From assembly GCA_012837155.1 (NCBI GenBank), contig CP051546.1, positions 1,839,075-1,903,074 on the forward strand: a stretch of DNA of 64,000 nt. The letters are read 5' to 3'. Below are positions 1-8,852 of this stretch, in pieces. A program made the translations under genes and the position numbers. Every line of letters begins with the position of its first letter. Position 1 is the first letter of the stretch. The notes below the pieces were generated by a model. It searched no databases and was not told where the DNA came from. It saw only the letters and a list, made by a program, of their open reading frames with translations. The DNA is from Flavobacterium sp. (GTDB lineage: Bacteria > Bacteroidota > Bacteroidia > Flavobacteriales > Flavobacteriaceae).

Positions 1-1013
1 GTTTCGGAATCGGTATAGGAAAACGATGAAAAATCCTTTTTGAATTGCTCCAAATCATTGTTATACATTTCCTGAATTCTAATGAAATTACTAGGATTTC
101 CAACATCCATAGCATTCGAAATTGTTGCGATAGAAGGTTTTGGGTCGTAATTTCCTTTTTCTAAAAATCTTGGAACCGTGTCATTCACATTGGTTGAAGC
201 CACGAAATGTTCGATGGGTAAGCCCAATTTTTTAGCCATAATTCCGGCGCAAATATTTCCAAAATTTCCACTCGGGCAAGAAAATACTAAGGGTTTATTT
301 TGAGATTTAAGTTGTTTGTAAGCAAAGAAAAAATAAAACATCTGTGGCAACCAACGGGCAATGTTAATCGAATTAGCCGATGTCAGGTTTTTATGTTTCA
401 GACTTTCGTCCAAAAAAGCTTTTTTGACCATATCTTGGCAATCATCAAAAACACCGTTTACTTCGAGTGCTTTTATGTTTTGTCCCAAGGTCGTCAATTG
501 TCGTTCTTGAATGTCGCTCACTTTACCCGAAGGATATAAAATGACAACTTCTACCCCTTGAACACCCAAAAAGCCACTAGCAACTGCACCTCCTGTATCG
601 CCAGAAGTAGCCACCAAAACGGTATTTTTATTGTCCTTTTTGTCCTTGTTGAAATAGCCCAAGCAACGCGACATAAATCGCGCGCCAACATCTTTAAACG
701 CCATGGTTGGCCCGTGGTACAATTCTAGGGCATAAATTCCATCTTCGACTTTTACTGTCGGGAAATCGAAACACAGGGTTTCGGCTATGATTTGTTTTAA
801 AGTTTCAGCAGGAATTTCATCTCCCACAAATTGTTTGATGGCTTCGAAGGCGATTTCTTCATTGGTCAATTTTTCGATGTTTTCGAAGAAATCAGCAGTT
901 AATGGAGTGATAGATTCTGGAAAATACAAGCCTTTATCGGTGGCTAATCCTTGTATTACAGCTTCTTCGAAAGAAACTTTTGGGGCATTATGGTTTAAAC
1001 TGAAGTATTTCAT
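1..1013 (-). CDS. thrC: Threonine synthase, C-terminus cut by window edge
   Basis: PLP enzyme that converts O-phosphohomoserine to threonine in the cytosol, the last step of the pathway. It reads on the minus strand from the ATG at 1013; about 337 codons are present and the rest lies left of base 1. The motif GPTMAFKDVGARF holds the expected PLP lysine (about K107), and ATSGDTGGAVASGF is the phosphate-binding loop; both are diagnostic of the ThrC family. It lies 100 bp downstream of thrB on the same strand, so it is the last gene of the thr operon. No frame break is seen in the visible part. Confidence 0.95.
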   Translation of the reverse strand, partial: MKYFSLNHNAPKVSFEEAVIQGLATDKGLYFPESITPLTADFFENIEKLTNEEIAFEAIKQFVGDEIPAETLKQIIAETLCFDFPTVKVEDGIYALELYHGPTMAFKDVGARFMSRCLGYFNKDKKDNKNTVLVATSGDTGGAVASGFLGVQGVEVVILYPSGKVSDIQERQLTTLGQNIKALEVNGVFDDCQDMVKKAFLDESLKHKNLTSANSINIARWLPQMFYFFFAYKQLKSQNKPLVFSCPSGNFGNICAGIMAKKLGLPIEHFVASTNVNDTVPRFLEKGNYDPKPSIATISNAMDVGNPSNFIRIQEMYNNDLEQFKKDFSSFSYTDSE

Positions 1014-1113
1014 TTGATTTTTGATTTTAGATTGGAGATTAACGATTTTTATTCTTAGCAACTTGAGTTAAATCTGAGTTCATAAATCGTTAATCTGAAA
1101 TTGCAACTGTTTT

Positions 1114-2034
1114 TTATATTATACTTATTCCTTTATCATTTACTTTTGAAACGTGAATTTCATAAGGTAAATTCATCTCGTCATATACGGCACTCATTGC
1201 CTTGGCTATTTTTTCGGCGGTGTTTTTTCCTTTGCTTAAAGCAAAAATAGAAGGGCCAGATCCCGAAATCCCAGAACCTAAAGCTCCGTTTTCATAAGCG
1301 GTTTTTTTGATTAAATCGAAACCAGGAATCAACATACTGCGAACGGGTTCGATAATCTCATCGTGCAAGGAGCGACCAATTAATTCGTAATCATTGGTAT
1401 ACAATCCTGCGACTAATCCGCCTACATTTCCCCATTGGGTAATGGCACTTTTTAGTGAAACGGTTTGTTTTAAAACGGAACGCGCATCCGAAGTTTTTAA
1501 TTCAATTTGAGGATGCACCACCGTAGCGTACAATTCTGAGGGGCTGTTGATTTTGACAATGTCCAGTGGATTCGAACTTCTTACCAAAGTAAAACCACCC
1601 AAAAGGCAAGGAGCAACGTTATCAGCATGAGCATTTCCGCTGGCTAATTTTTCGCCTTGCATCGCAAATTTTACCAATTCTTTTCGGGTAAAAGGTCGGT
1701 CTAATAATTCATTAATTCCAAAAACCGCTCCAGCCGAACTGGCTGCGCTGCTTCCGATTCCGCTTCCAGCTTTGATGTGCTTGTAGATTTCAATTTCGAA
1801 ACCAAATTCGGTTTCTACTTCTTCTAGCATTGCCAAAGCCGCTACGCCAGCCACATTGTTTTCGGTTTCTAATGGCAAATTAGCTCCAACTATTTTAGTA
1901 ATGCGAACGCCTTTTACATCCGATTTTCGAATAATCATTTCGTCTCCCGCAGTAGTCAAACAAAGTCCCAAGACATCAAATCCACAAGAAAGGTTGGCGA
2001 TTGTTGCAGGGCAAAATATTTTTATTTCATTCAT
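1114..2034 (-). CDS. thrB: Homoserine kinase
   Basis: GHMP-family kinase that phosphorylates homoserine with ATP, the step before ThrC. An upstream in-frame ATG at 2124 exists, but the 30 residues it adds look like translated non-coding DNA. The protein from 2034 begins MNEIKIFCPATIANLSCGFD, the normal start of the family, giving 306 residues, the usual length. The GHMP ATP loop is at residues 89-103 (AGSGIGSSAASSAG), and the C-terminal GSGISGSGPSIFAL motif is present. The gene should follow thrA directly but is separated from it by a methyltransferase/nuclease pair on the same strand, so it is probably still co-transcribed through that insert. Confidence 0.95.
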   Translation of the reverse strand: MNEIKIFCPATIANLSCGFDVLGLCLTTAGDEMIIRKSDVKGVRITKIVGANLPLETENNVAGVAALAMLEEVETEFGFEIEIYKHIKAGSGIGSSAASSAGAVFGINELLDRPFTRKELVKFAMQGEKLASGNAHADNVAPCLLGGFTLVRSSNPLDIVKINSPSELYATVVHPQIELKTSDARSVLKQTVSLKSAITQWGNVGGLVAGLYTNDYELIGRSLHDEIIEPVRSMLIPGFDLIKKTAYENGALGSGISGSGPSIFALSKGKNTAEKIAKAMSAVYDEMNLPYEIHVSKVNDKGISII

Positions 2035-2116
2035 AATTTTTTGTTGTTGGTTGGGTGTTGTTGGTTTTTGGTCGATTTTTTCTATCAACCACCAACGTTC
2101 TCGCGCTACAAGCAGT

Positions 2117-2130
2117 TTGGGCATAGTGCT
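2117..2130 (+). repeat. Left arm of inverted repeat bounding the R-M insert
   Basis: TTGGGCATAGTGCT here matches the reverse complement of 4434-4447 (TTGGGCATAATGCT) at 13 of 14 positions. The two arms lie just outside the nuclease and methyltransferase genes, in the thrB-side and thrA-side gaps. This suggests the ends of an inserted cassette; no recombinase is present. Confidence 0.5.
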
Positions 2131-2209
2131 TATTTTTCAAGCTATTTCACGACAAATATTATGTCTGTCAATGCTGTAAATATTTTTGTTTTTCCCTTAA
2201 ACTCAAATT

Positions 2210-3250
2210 CTATTTTAAATCTTCAGTTTTTTTTGCTTTGAAGTTGTCCAAATAGGATAGAATTGTAGGCTTTAAAAGGTCAATGTTTCGTTTCAACTTC
2301 CAAGAATTTGTGAAATCATCTGTGTCCACAAGCACAAGAAATAGACGATTTTCTGAACCGAACCGCATTTCACCTTGATTTTCATAAAGCCAAGTTGCTA
2401 ACATTTTTGGGTTGTCTTGTACTTCTTGTAAAATTTCTAATTTTTCATTTTTTAAAGTTTTGAGAATATCTAAACAAAAATCATCATTTCTGTCTTTCAT
2501 TTTCTCAACTATTTCATAGAAAATGTCTACCGGTTTTGCCGTTTTGTCAAAAATAATTTTGGCTTCTGTTGCTTTCTTTTTTAGAAAAGTTAGTTCAACA
2601 GGTAATCCTTTTTCTTTACGTTTAGTTTTTATATATTCTGCAGGTAAATAAGTTACTTTCAAATCAAATGGTACGTCATTTATGAAAAAATCAACACTCT
2701 TGATTTGTCCAACTGTTGGCAAAACTTCTGTGTGAGATTTAAAAATATGTTCAATTAAAATACTGCTCCAATGGTTATACCAACTATTTAATACATAACC
2801 TTGAACAGCTACGCTGATTTCAGTTTCAAATTTAGAAAGTAAGTTTTCATAAGAAGGGTTTTGAACTTTTACATATCTGCTTACCAAATATTTATCTAAA
2901 GAATTTTGATAATCGCCGCCCCAATCGAAATTCTTTAATTTATACAATTCTGATACGAGTTGTGCTGTGTTAAGAGCTCCAACTTGTTTTGTATTTTCCG
3001 ATTTAATGAAGTTGTCAAGAATTTGATTTGAATTTATTACATCAGTGCTCAAAATGCCAAATAATTCAACGAATTGTTTAGCAAGTGCAGTTTCTTTCAG
3101 AGTAATATTGTTGATTTTTAAAAATTCAGCAATAAGTTCTTTTCTGCTAATTGATTTTGTTTTTAGCCATAAAAGACCAATGCTATCATTACTAAACTCA
3201 TCGAGTTCTTCGTTTTTATATAATTTATCCCAATAATTAAAGTCTTTCAT
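2210..3250 (-). CDS. Putative restriction endonuclease partner of adjacent methyltransferase
   Basis: A 346-residue soluble protein of no family I can name. Its start overlaps the end of the methyltransferase gene by 14 bp, so the two are probably translationally coupled. Residues 184-200 (KSVDFFINDVPFDLKVT) fit a PD-(D/E)xK nuclease core: D187, then a strand ending in D196-L-K198, with E168 a possible helix glutamate. The pairing with a D12-class adenine methyltransferase and this motif support a type II restriction enzyme. The nuclease call is inferred from context and motif, not from recognised homology. It is Lys/Glu-rich with no membrane segment and no frame break. Confidence 0.6.
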   Translation of the reverse strand: MKDFNYWDKLYKNEELDEFSNDSIGLLWLKTKSISRKELIAEFLKINNITLKETALAKQFVELFGILSTDVINSNQILDNFIKSENTKQVGALNTAQLVSELYKLKNFDWGGDYQNSLDKYLVSRYVKVQNPSYENLLSKFETEISVAVQGYVLNSWYNHWSSILIEHIFKSHTEVLPTVGQIKSVDFFINDVPFDLKVTYLPAEYIKTKRKEKGLPVELTFLKKKATEAKIIFDKTAKPVDIFYEIVEKMKDRNDDFCLDILKTLKNEKLEILQEVQDNPKMLATWLYENQGEMRFGSENRLFLVLVDTDDFTNSWKLKRNIDLLKPTILSYLDNFKAKKTEDLK

Positions 3251-4346
3251 TTACTAATTGTTCTTTATGATTACTTGAAACGAAATGCTTTATTTTAGGA
3301 CTACAAACAAATAGTATTTCTTGACTACCTGCAACACTTCCTTTTCCACCTCTTCCGTTTTGATATGTTTTTGCTTCTACTGTTACGTTTCGGTATTTTG
3401 AAATTAATTTCTCAAATTCTTCAATTCCTGGATAACTTCTATTGTTGTAGCTAATTAACCAATTCGGAATTTCTTCTGATAATTCAAATAGCTTTTCAAA
3501 AGAAGATATTACATCTCTTTTTTTATCGAAACCGCTAAATCTTTGTGGTTCATAACGTTTTATGCCGTTTATAAATTCTTTATCTTTCCAATACTCCGTA
3601 TATGTTTCTAACAAATGATAAAATCCTTGATAATCTGCGTGACTATCACAATAAGGCGGGTCGAAATATGCCAATTCAACATTTTCTATATTAGGTAATA
3701 GTTCTAAAATATTCTGGTTGAAACTCTGATTATCTTGCTTATTATCAAAAATAGCATCATTGTATTTTGGAAGTAATTCTTCAAAAATTTCTTTGACTGG
3801 TCTTATTAAGCTTCGGTTTCGTTTGATTCTTTCTGGGTCGCTTGCATAGGCCAAAGCTTGCGTATGACCAAAATGCCCCATTGTTATTTTTCGGGTCATA
3901 CTTCTGTTGATAACCGTAAAAGCAAGAGCTTGCTTAAACTCATTTTCTAATAATGAAATATTTGCTCTGAAATTATCTAAAAATTGCGCCTCTTCTTTTT
4001 CAAAAAATACATTTGTAAATGTATTTTCAATTAAGTCAAATTCGTTTTTGTTTTTTGCAGGCCGAAAAAGAATATCTAAATCTGTTTTGTCTAATTTGGT
4101 GGACTTGTTTTCAATTAAAGCTTTACCAATTTGATTATTAAAATTTAAAAAATCGTTTGTAATTACTTTGCATCCTTGTTGTTTCAATAAATAACCAACA
4201 GATTGCGAGCCTGCAAAAGCATCAATTGCAGAGTTTATATTTTTAGGAATGAACTGATTAAGCCAAGGCAATAAAGTATGCTTTGCACCTAAATATTGTG
4301 GTTCAGGAAATTGGTAATTAAAATACTGATATTCTTCAAAAAGCAT
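3237..4346 (-). CDS. DNA adenine N6-methyltransferase, D12 class
   Basis: SAM-dependent DNA methyltransferase that modifies adenine, presumably protecting the host from the partner nuclease. Motif order is that of the alpha (Dam/D12) class: motif X near residues 17-22 (QYLGAK), SAM-binding motif I at 42-47 (DAFAGS), and catalytic motif IV DPPY at 229-232. Length is 369 residues, longer than Dam and typical of type II D12 enzymes. The recognition site cannot be deduced. A 13-bp palindrome lies 22 bp upstream of the start, a possible operator. The gene sits inside the thr operon in the direction of transcription. Confidence 0.88.
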   Translation of the reverse strand: MLFEEYQYFNYQFPEPQYLGAKHTLLPWLNQFIPKNINSAIDAFAGSQSVGYLLKQQGCKVITNDFLNFNNQIGKALIENKSTKLDKTDLDILFRPAKNKNEFDLIENTFTNVFFEKEEAQFLDNFRANISLLENEFKQALAFTVINRSMTRKITMGHFGHTQALAYASDPERIKRNRSLIRPVKEIFEELLPKYNDAIFDNKQDNQSFNQNILELLPNIENVELAYFDPPYCDSHADYQGFYHLLETYTEYWKDKEFINGIKRYEPQRFSGFDKKRDVISSFEKLFELSEEIPNWLISYNNRSYPGIEEFEKLISKYRNVTVEAKTYQNGRGGKGSVAGSQEILFVCSPKIKHFVSSNHKEQLVNERL

Positions 4347-4368
4347 ATTTAAATTTTCTATATTTTAC

Positions 4369-4381
4369 AACTTACGAAGTT
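4369..4381. promoter_or_regulatory. Palindrome upstream of the methyltransferase gene
   Basis: AACTTACGAAGTT is a 5-bp inverted repeat around a 3-bp spacer, placed 22 bp before the methyltransferase start. Position and symmetry would suit an operator, for example for autoregulation of the R-M pair. There is no direct evidence of protein binding. Confidence 0.25.
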
Positions 4382-4433
4382 AAGCTATTTTTTGTTTTTT
4401 CGGTTTTGTTTTGTTGTTTAGCACGATCGTCTT

Positions 4434-4447
4434 AGCATTATGCCCAA
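4434..4447 (-). repeat. Right arm of inverted repeat bounding the R-M insert
   Basis: Reverse complement TTGGGCATAATGCT pairs with 2117-2130. It lies between the thrA stop codon (4467) and the methyltransferase promoter region. Confidence 0.5.
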
Positions 4448-4466
4448 CTAATAACTTTCAACTATT

Positions 4467-6911
4467 TTACATGTTTCCAACACGAATTACATCGGCAAAA
4501 ATTCCCGAAGCGGTTACCTCAGCTCCAGCTCCAGCTCCCTTTATTAATAGCGGTTGGTCGATATAACGGTCAGTAAAAAACTGAACAATATTGTCTTTTC
4601 CCTCTAAATTATAAAATGGGCTTTCTTTTGGGATGAATTCCAAGCCCACACCTGCTTTTCCGTTTTCGAAAGTGGCAACAAATTTTAATCGGCTATCTTT
4701 AGCTTTGGCCTTAGCTAAAAGGTTTTCAAAATGAGCGGCATTTGTAATTAAAGATTTAAAGAAATCATCATTGTTTGTTGTGCTCATACATTCCTCTGGA
4801 AGGAAAGAATTGTTTTGAATGTCCTCAATTTCCATTTTATATCCACTTTCGCGTATCAAGATTAATATCTTTCTAGCTACGTCAACTCCGCTTAAATCAA
4901 TTTTCGGGTCGGGCTCAGTAAATCCTTGTATTCCAGCTTCTTTACTACATTGTGAAAGGAATTATTTTCGTCGAAATTATTAAAAATAAAGTTGAGACTT
5001 CCTGATAAAACGGCCTGAATTTTATTGATTTTATCCCCTGATGCAACTAGGTTTTTTACAGTATCGATAACGGGTAAACCTGCCCCAACATTAGTTTCAA
5101 ACAAGAAAGGGGCATTGTATTGACGGGAAAGATTTTTGAGGTTTTTGTAGTTATCATATTCCGATGCACAAGCTATTTTGTTGCAAGTAACCACAGCGAT
5201 ATTTTGTTTTAAATACTGCTCATACGTTTGTGAAACACTTTGATTTGCAGTAATGTCAATAAAAATACTGTTGCGTAAATTAAGAGCGGTTACCTTTGAT
5301 ATAAAAGTTTCTTTACTAGCATTTTCTCCTTTTTCTAATAAGGATTTCCAATCTTTTAGCGAAATTCCCTCTTCGTCAAAATACATTTTTCGAGAACTAG
5401 ACAACGCGATAATTCTCAAGTTTATTTTTAAATTCTCTTTGAGAAATTTCTTTTGTTGGTGAATTTGTTCAATGAATTTTTCGCCAACATTTCCAACACC
5501 CATGACAAATAAGTTTAACTGTTTTGTGTTTTCTTCAAAAAAGTTTTCATGAAGTGCGTTTAGGGCTTTTTTTACATCTCTTTCATTTATTACAGCCGAA
5601 ATATTTCGCTCGGAAGCCCCTTGAGCAATTGCTCGAATGTTGACATTGTTTTTTCCTAAAGTGCTAAACATTCGACCGCTTAAGCCTTGGTGGTTTTTCA
5701 TATTTTCGCCTACTAAAGCGATAATACATAAGTTTTTTTCAACAATACAAGAATCAATTTTGTTTTGCGCAATCTCAATTTCAAAAGCTTTATTGATAGC
5801 CTTTTCAGCTTTTTCGGCATCGCTATCCAAAATTCCGATACAGATGGAATGTTCTGATGAAGCTTGAGTGATAAAAATAACATTGATATTTTCGTGTGAT
5901 AATACTTCAAAAAGTCTTTTAGAAGAACCTGCAACGCCTATCATTCCTGAACCTTCGAGGGTAATCAGACTAATTTTGTCGATGTGACTAATTCCTTTTA
6001 CTGGATTTGTACCAGAACTGTTTTGGTTTGAAATGCGAGTGCCTTCGGCTTCTGGTTCAAAAGTATTTTTGATAAGAATAGGAATATTTTTCCTCAAAAC
6101 GGGTTGAATTGTTGGCGGATACAATACTTTGGCACCAAAATGAGACAACTCCATCGCTTCTTGATACGAAATGGTTGCAATAGGTTGGGCTTGTTTTACA
6201 ATTTTCGGATTGGCAGTAAACATTCCGTTGACATCAGTCCAAATTTCTAATTCTGATGCGTTTAAGGCCCCTGCTAAAATTGCGGCAGTATAATCAGAAC
6301 CGCCACGACCAAGCGTTGTGCCAATTCCATCGATTGAAGTAGCTATAAAACCTGGCATTATTACAATCTGAGTTTCATTCGAAGCAAAATAATCTGCAAT
6401 TAATGAATTTGTAATTTCGAAGTTTACAGCCGCTTTTCCAAAATTATTATTGGTTTTAATTAACTCTCGACTGTCTTTATAGCTGCTATTTTATGCTGCT
6501 GTTGTAAGACTTCTGCAATGATATAAGAAGATAATAATTCGCCAAAACTCAAGATGGTGTCTGAAGTTCTAGGAGATAATTCGCCTAAAAGAAAACAACC
6601 GTCGAGTAAAGTTTCAAGATGATTAATGATTCTTTTAATATGGCTTAAAGAGCTGCTTTGTTCTCCAACGGGGATTAATTCTTTTATGGCATCTAAGTGG
6701 TTTTTCTCGATTTCGGTTACAACTTCCTTAAAACTTTCGTCGTTTGAAGCTGCTTTTTGAGAGGCAAGAACCAGTAAATCAGTTATTTTTGTAAAAGCCG
6801 AAACAACGACAATCAATTTTCTTGTTTTGATTTGTTGCTAATTATTTCTAATACGAGTTTTATATTTTCTGCATTGGCTACCGAAGTTCCGCCAAATTTT
6901 AATACTTTCAT
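4467..6911 (-). CDS. thrA: Bifunctional aspartate kinase/homoserine dehydrogenase (three frame breaks as read)
   Basis: First enzyme of the threonine branch: an N-terminal aspartokinase phosphorylates aspartate and a C-terminal homoserine dehydrogenase reduces aspartate semialdehyde. The start at 6911 gives MKVLKFGGTSVANAENI, the standard aspartokinase N-terminus. ACT regulatory domains lie in the middle and the NAD(P)-binding GVGNVGEKFIEQ opens the dehydrogenase part. The frame is lost three times, near 6817, 6470 and 4940. Each is repaired by one added base in a short homopolymer, giving 815 residues, the normal length. No in-frame stop or missing motif is seen otherwise, so I treat the breaks as probable sequence errors. 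Expression is probably controlled by the upstream Thr leader. Confidence 0.88.
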
Positions 6912-7002
6912 TTTGTTGTTTTTATTTTAAAAATGCAAATGTTTTTTATACACCTATATACTCTCTTCATTTAGAAAAAAGCACGAAAACTGGATTATAT
7001 GT

Positions 7003-7026
7003 AAAAAAGTATACCCCTAAAGGGTA
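7003..7026 (-). terminator. Possible weak attenuator hairpin of the thr operon
   Basis: On the minus strand TACCC and GGGTA can pair around a 5-nt loop, followed by TACTTTTTT. The 5-bp stem overlaps the leader stop codon, so ribosome position would decide whether it forms. The stem is short and I am unsure it terminates alone. Confidence 0.4.
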
Positions 7027-7115
7027 GTTGTTGTAGTAGTGGTAAAGGTAACACAAAGCGCAACCCGTATTTGGGCTGTCATCGAAGATTGATATTTATT
7101 GTAGTTGTTTACCAT
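7017..7115 (-). CDS. thrL: thr operon leader peptide, Thr-codon run
   Basis: A 32-residue open frame on the minus strand, ending about 105 bp before thrA. Its end reads CVTFTTTTTTTL then stop: seven consecutive threonine codons (mixed ACC, ACT, ACA) with an eighth two residues earlier. A second ATG twelve codons in is an alternative start. Such a run just upstream of threonine genes is the signature of a ribosome-stalling leader: scarce charged tRNA-Thr stalls the ribosome and changes the RNA fold. A Bacteroidota-type promoter lies immediately upstream, which places the peptide at the 5' end of the thr transcript. Confidence 0.8.
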   Translation of the reverse strand: MVNNYNKYQSSMTAQIRVALCVTFTTTTTTTL

Positions 7116-7125
7116 TTTGATTTTT

Positions 7126-7155
7126 CAAAAGTACAGTTTTTTATACAACAACAAA
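7126..7155 (-). promoter_or_regulatory. Bacteroidota-type promoter of the thr operon
   Basis: The minus strand has TTTG (7152-7155), an 18-bp spacer and TACTTTTG (7126-7133), an excellent match to the TTTG/TAnnTTTG consensus of the Bacteroidota primary sigma factor. It lies directly upstream of the Thr leader peptide. Confidence 0.7.
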
Positions 7156-7289
7156 ACCTTTTATTTTGTTTTTGCGAATATTTTAAAAATCAGAGTGCGA
7201 AAAAAAGAATATAAAATAATTTAACCCTAAAATTTTGCTTTTTAATATTGGTTTATTGAATTTTGGTCTTTCAAAAACTACAAAACTAA

Positions 7290-8804
7290 ATGAATAATAC
7301 ACATTATATCAGTACAGAAGTACTTTCCTTAGAAGCCTTGCAAGAAATTATTTCGAATGATAAATCTTTGGCATTATCTGACGAGGCTAAGGTAAATATT
7401 CAAAAATGTAGAGAGTATCTTGATAAAAAAATGGCTTCTCATTCGAAACCTATTTATGGTATTAATACTGGTTTTGGTTCTCTTTGCAATGTAAAAATTT
7501 CGAACGAAAATCTTTCGAAACTTCAGGAAAACTTGGTAAAATCGCATTCCTGCGGGACTGGAGAAGAAGCACCAAAAGAGGTTGTTAAATTAATGCTTTT
7601 GCTTAAAATACAATCGCTGAGTTATGGACATTCTGGTATACAGTTGCAAACGGTAGAACGATTGGTCGATTTTTATAATAATGATGTATTGCCAGTTGTT
7701 TATACTCAGGGTTCGCTCGGGGCTTCGGGGGATTTAGCACCTTTGGCTCATTTGTCATTGCCGTTGTTAGGAGAAGGCGAGGTTTATTTTAAAGGCAAGA
7801 AAGTACATGCAAGTGAGGTTTTAAAGCAATTCAATTGGAGTCCCATTGTATTGCAATCTAAAGAAGGTTTGGCTTTGCTAAACGGCACTCAATTTATGAG
7901 TGCTTATGGAGCGCATATAGTGATGAAAGCCTGCAAATTTTCGTATTTATCCGATTTAATTGGAACCATTTCCTTGGAGGGATTTGACGGAAGAATTGAA
8001 CCTTTTCATGAGTTAATCCATTTTATTCGCCCACATAAAGGACAAATTATGACCGCAAATAGGGTAAAGGAATTCTTAGAAGGAAGCCAAATAATAGTTC
8101 AAAAGAAAACCCATGTTCAGGATCCGTATTCGTTTCGTTGTATTCCTCAGGTTCATGGTGCTTCTAAAGACGCGATTGAATATGTAAAGAAAGTTTTTAC
8201 GACCGAAATCAATTCGGTTACGGATAATCCAAATATATTTATCGAGAGTGATCAAATTATTTCGGGAGGTAATTTTCACGGGCAACCCTTGGCATTAGCG
8301 CTAGATTTTATGGCAATTGCTTTGGCTGAATTGGGTAGTATTTCTGAACGAAGAACCTATCAATTAATTTCGGGAACTAGAAATCTTCCCGCATTTTTGG
8401 TAGATAATCCAGGTTTGAATTCAGGTTTAATGATTCCGCAATATACGGCTGCGAGTATTGCAAGTCAAAACAAACAACTGGCAACACCAGCGAGTATTGA
8501 TAGTATTGTGTCGAGCAATGGGCAAGAAGATCATGTGAGCATGGGAGCCAATGCGGCTACGAAAGCGTTGCGAGTAATGGAAAATTTGGAGCGAATTCTG
8601 GCTATCGAATTGATGAATGCATCCCAAGCCATTGAATACAGACGGCCATTAAAATCGAGCGAGTTTATAGAAATGTTTTTGAAAGCCTATCGGGAAGAAG
8701 TACCCTTAATAAAAGACGATAGAATTTTGCATTATGACATTGAGAAAACTGTAGTTTTTTTGAGCAGTTTTCAAATTGAAGCCAATTTGTTAACAGTAAC
8801 TTAA
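7290..8804 (+). CDS. hutH: Histidine ammonia-lyase
   Basis: Deaminates histidine to urocanate and ammonia, the first step of histidine breakdown. The 504-residue protein contains GSLGASGDLAPLAH, whose Ala-Ser-Gly (about residues 145-147) cyclises to the MIO electrophile. The family YGINTGFG and SVTDNPNIF motifs are also present and length is normal. A related aromatic ammonia-lyase cannot be fully excluded from motifs alone. No other hut genes are adjacent. It is transcribed divergently from the thr operon, sharing the gap at 6912-7289. Confidence 0.88.
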   Translation: MNNTHYISTEVLSLEALQEIISNDKSLALSDEAKVNIQKCREYLDKKMASHSKPIYGINTGFGSLCNVKISNENLSKLQENLVKSHSCGTGEEAPKEVVKLMLLLKIQSLSYGHSGIQLQTVERLVDFYNNDVLPVVYTQGSLGASGDLAPLAHLSLPLLGEGEVYFKGKKVHASEVLKQFNWSPIVLQSKEGLALLNGTQFMSAYGAHIVMKACKFSYLSDLIGTISLEGFDGRIEPFHELIHFIRPHKGQIMTANRVKEFLEGSQIIVQKKTHVQDPYSFRCIPQVHGASKDAIEYVKKVFTTEINSVTDNPNIFIESDQIISGGNFHGQPLALALDFMAIALAELGSISERRTYQLISGTRNLPAFLVDNPGLNSGLMIPQYTAASIASQNKQLATPASIDSIVSSNGQEDHVSMGANAATKALRVMENLERILAIELMNASQAIEYRRPLKSSEFIEMFLKAYREEVPLIKDDRILHYDIEKTVVFLSSFQIEANLLTVT

Positions 8805-8825
8805 CATTAGCGTAAAATAAAAAAG

Positions 8826-8833
8826 TAAATTTG
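8826..8833 (+). promoter_or_regulatory. Putative -7 promoter element before the phosphate genes
   Basis: TAAATTTG matches the TAnnTTTG consensus 20 bp before the DUF47 gene. No good TTTG element is seen at the right distance upstream, so support is partial. Confidence 0.35.
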
Positions 8834-8852
8834 CTTTCTTAAAATTAACAAA

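Noticed and set aside
2101-2160. Integron attC site at the R-M border
   Set aside because: The palindromic match is short, there is no integrase and the arms lie 2.3 kb apart in inverted rather than direct order.
1856-2241. Plus-strand ORFs over thrB and its upstream gap
   Set aside because: They lie antisense to a well-supported gene, lack family features and continue into low-complexity gap sequence.
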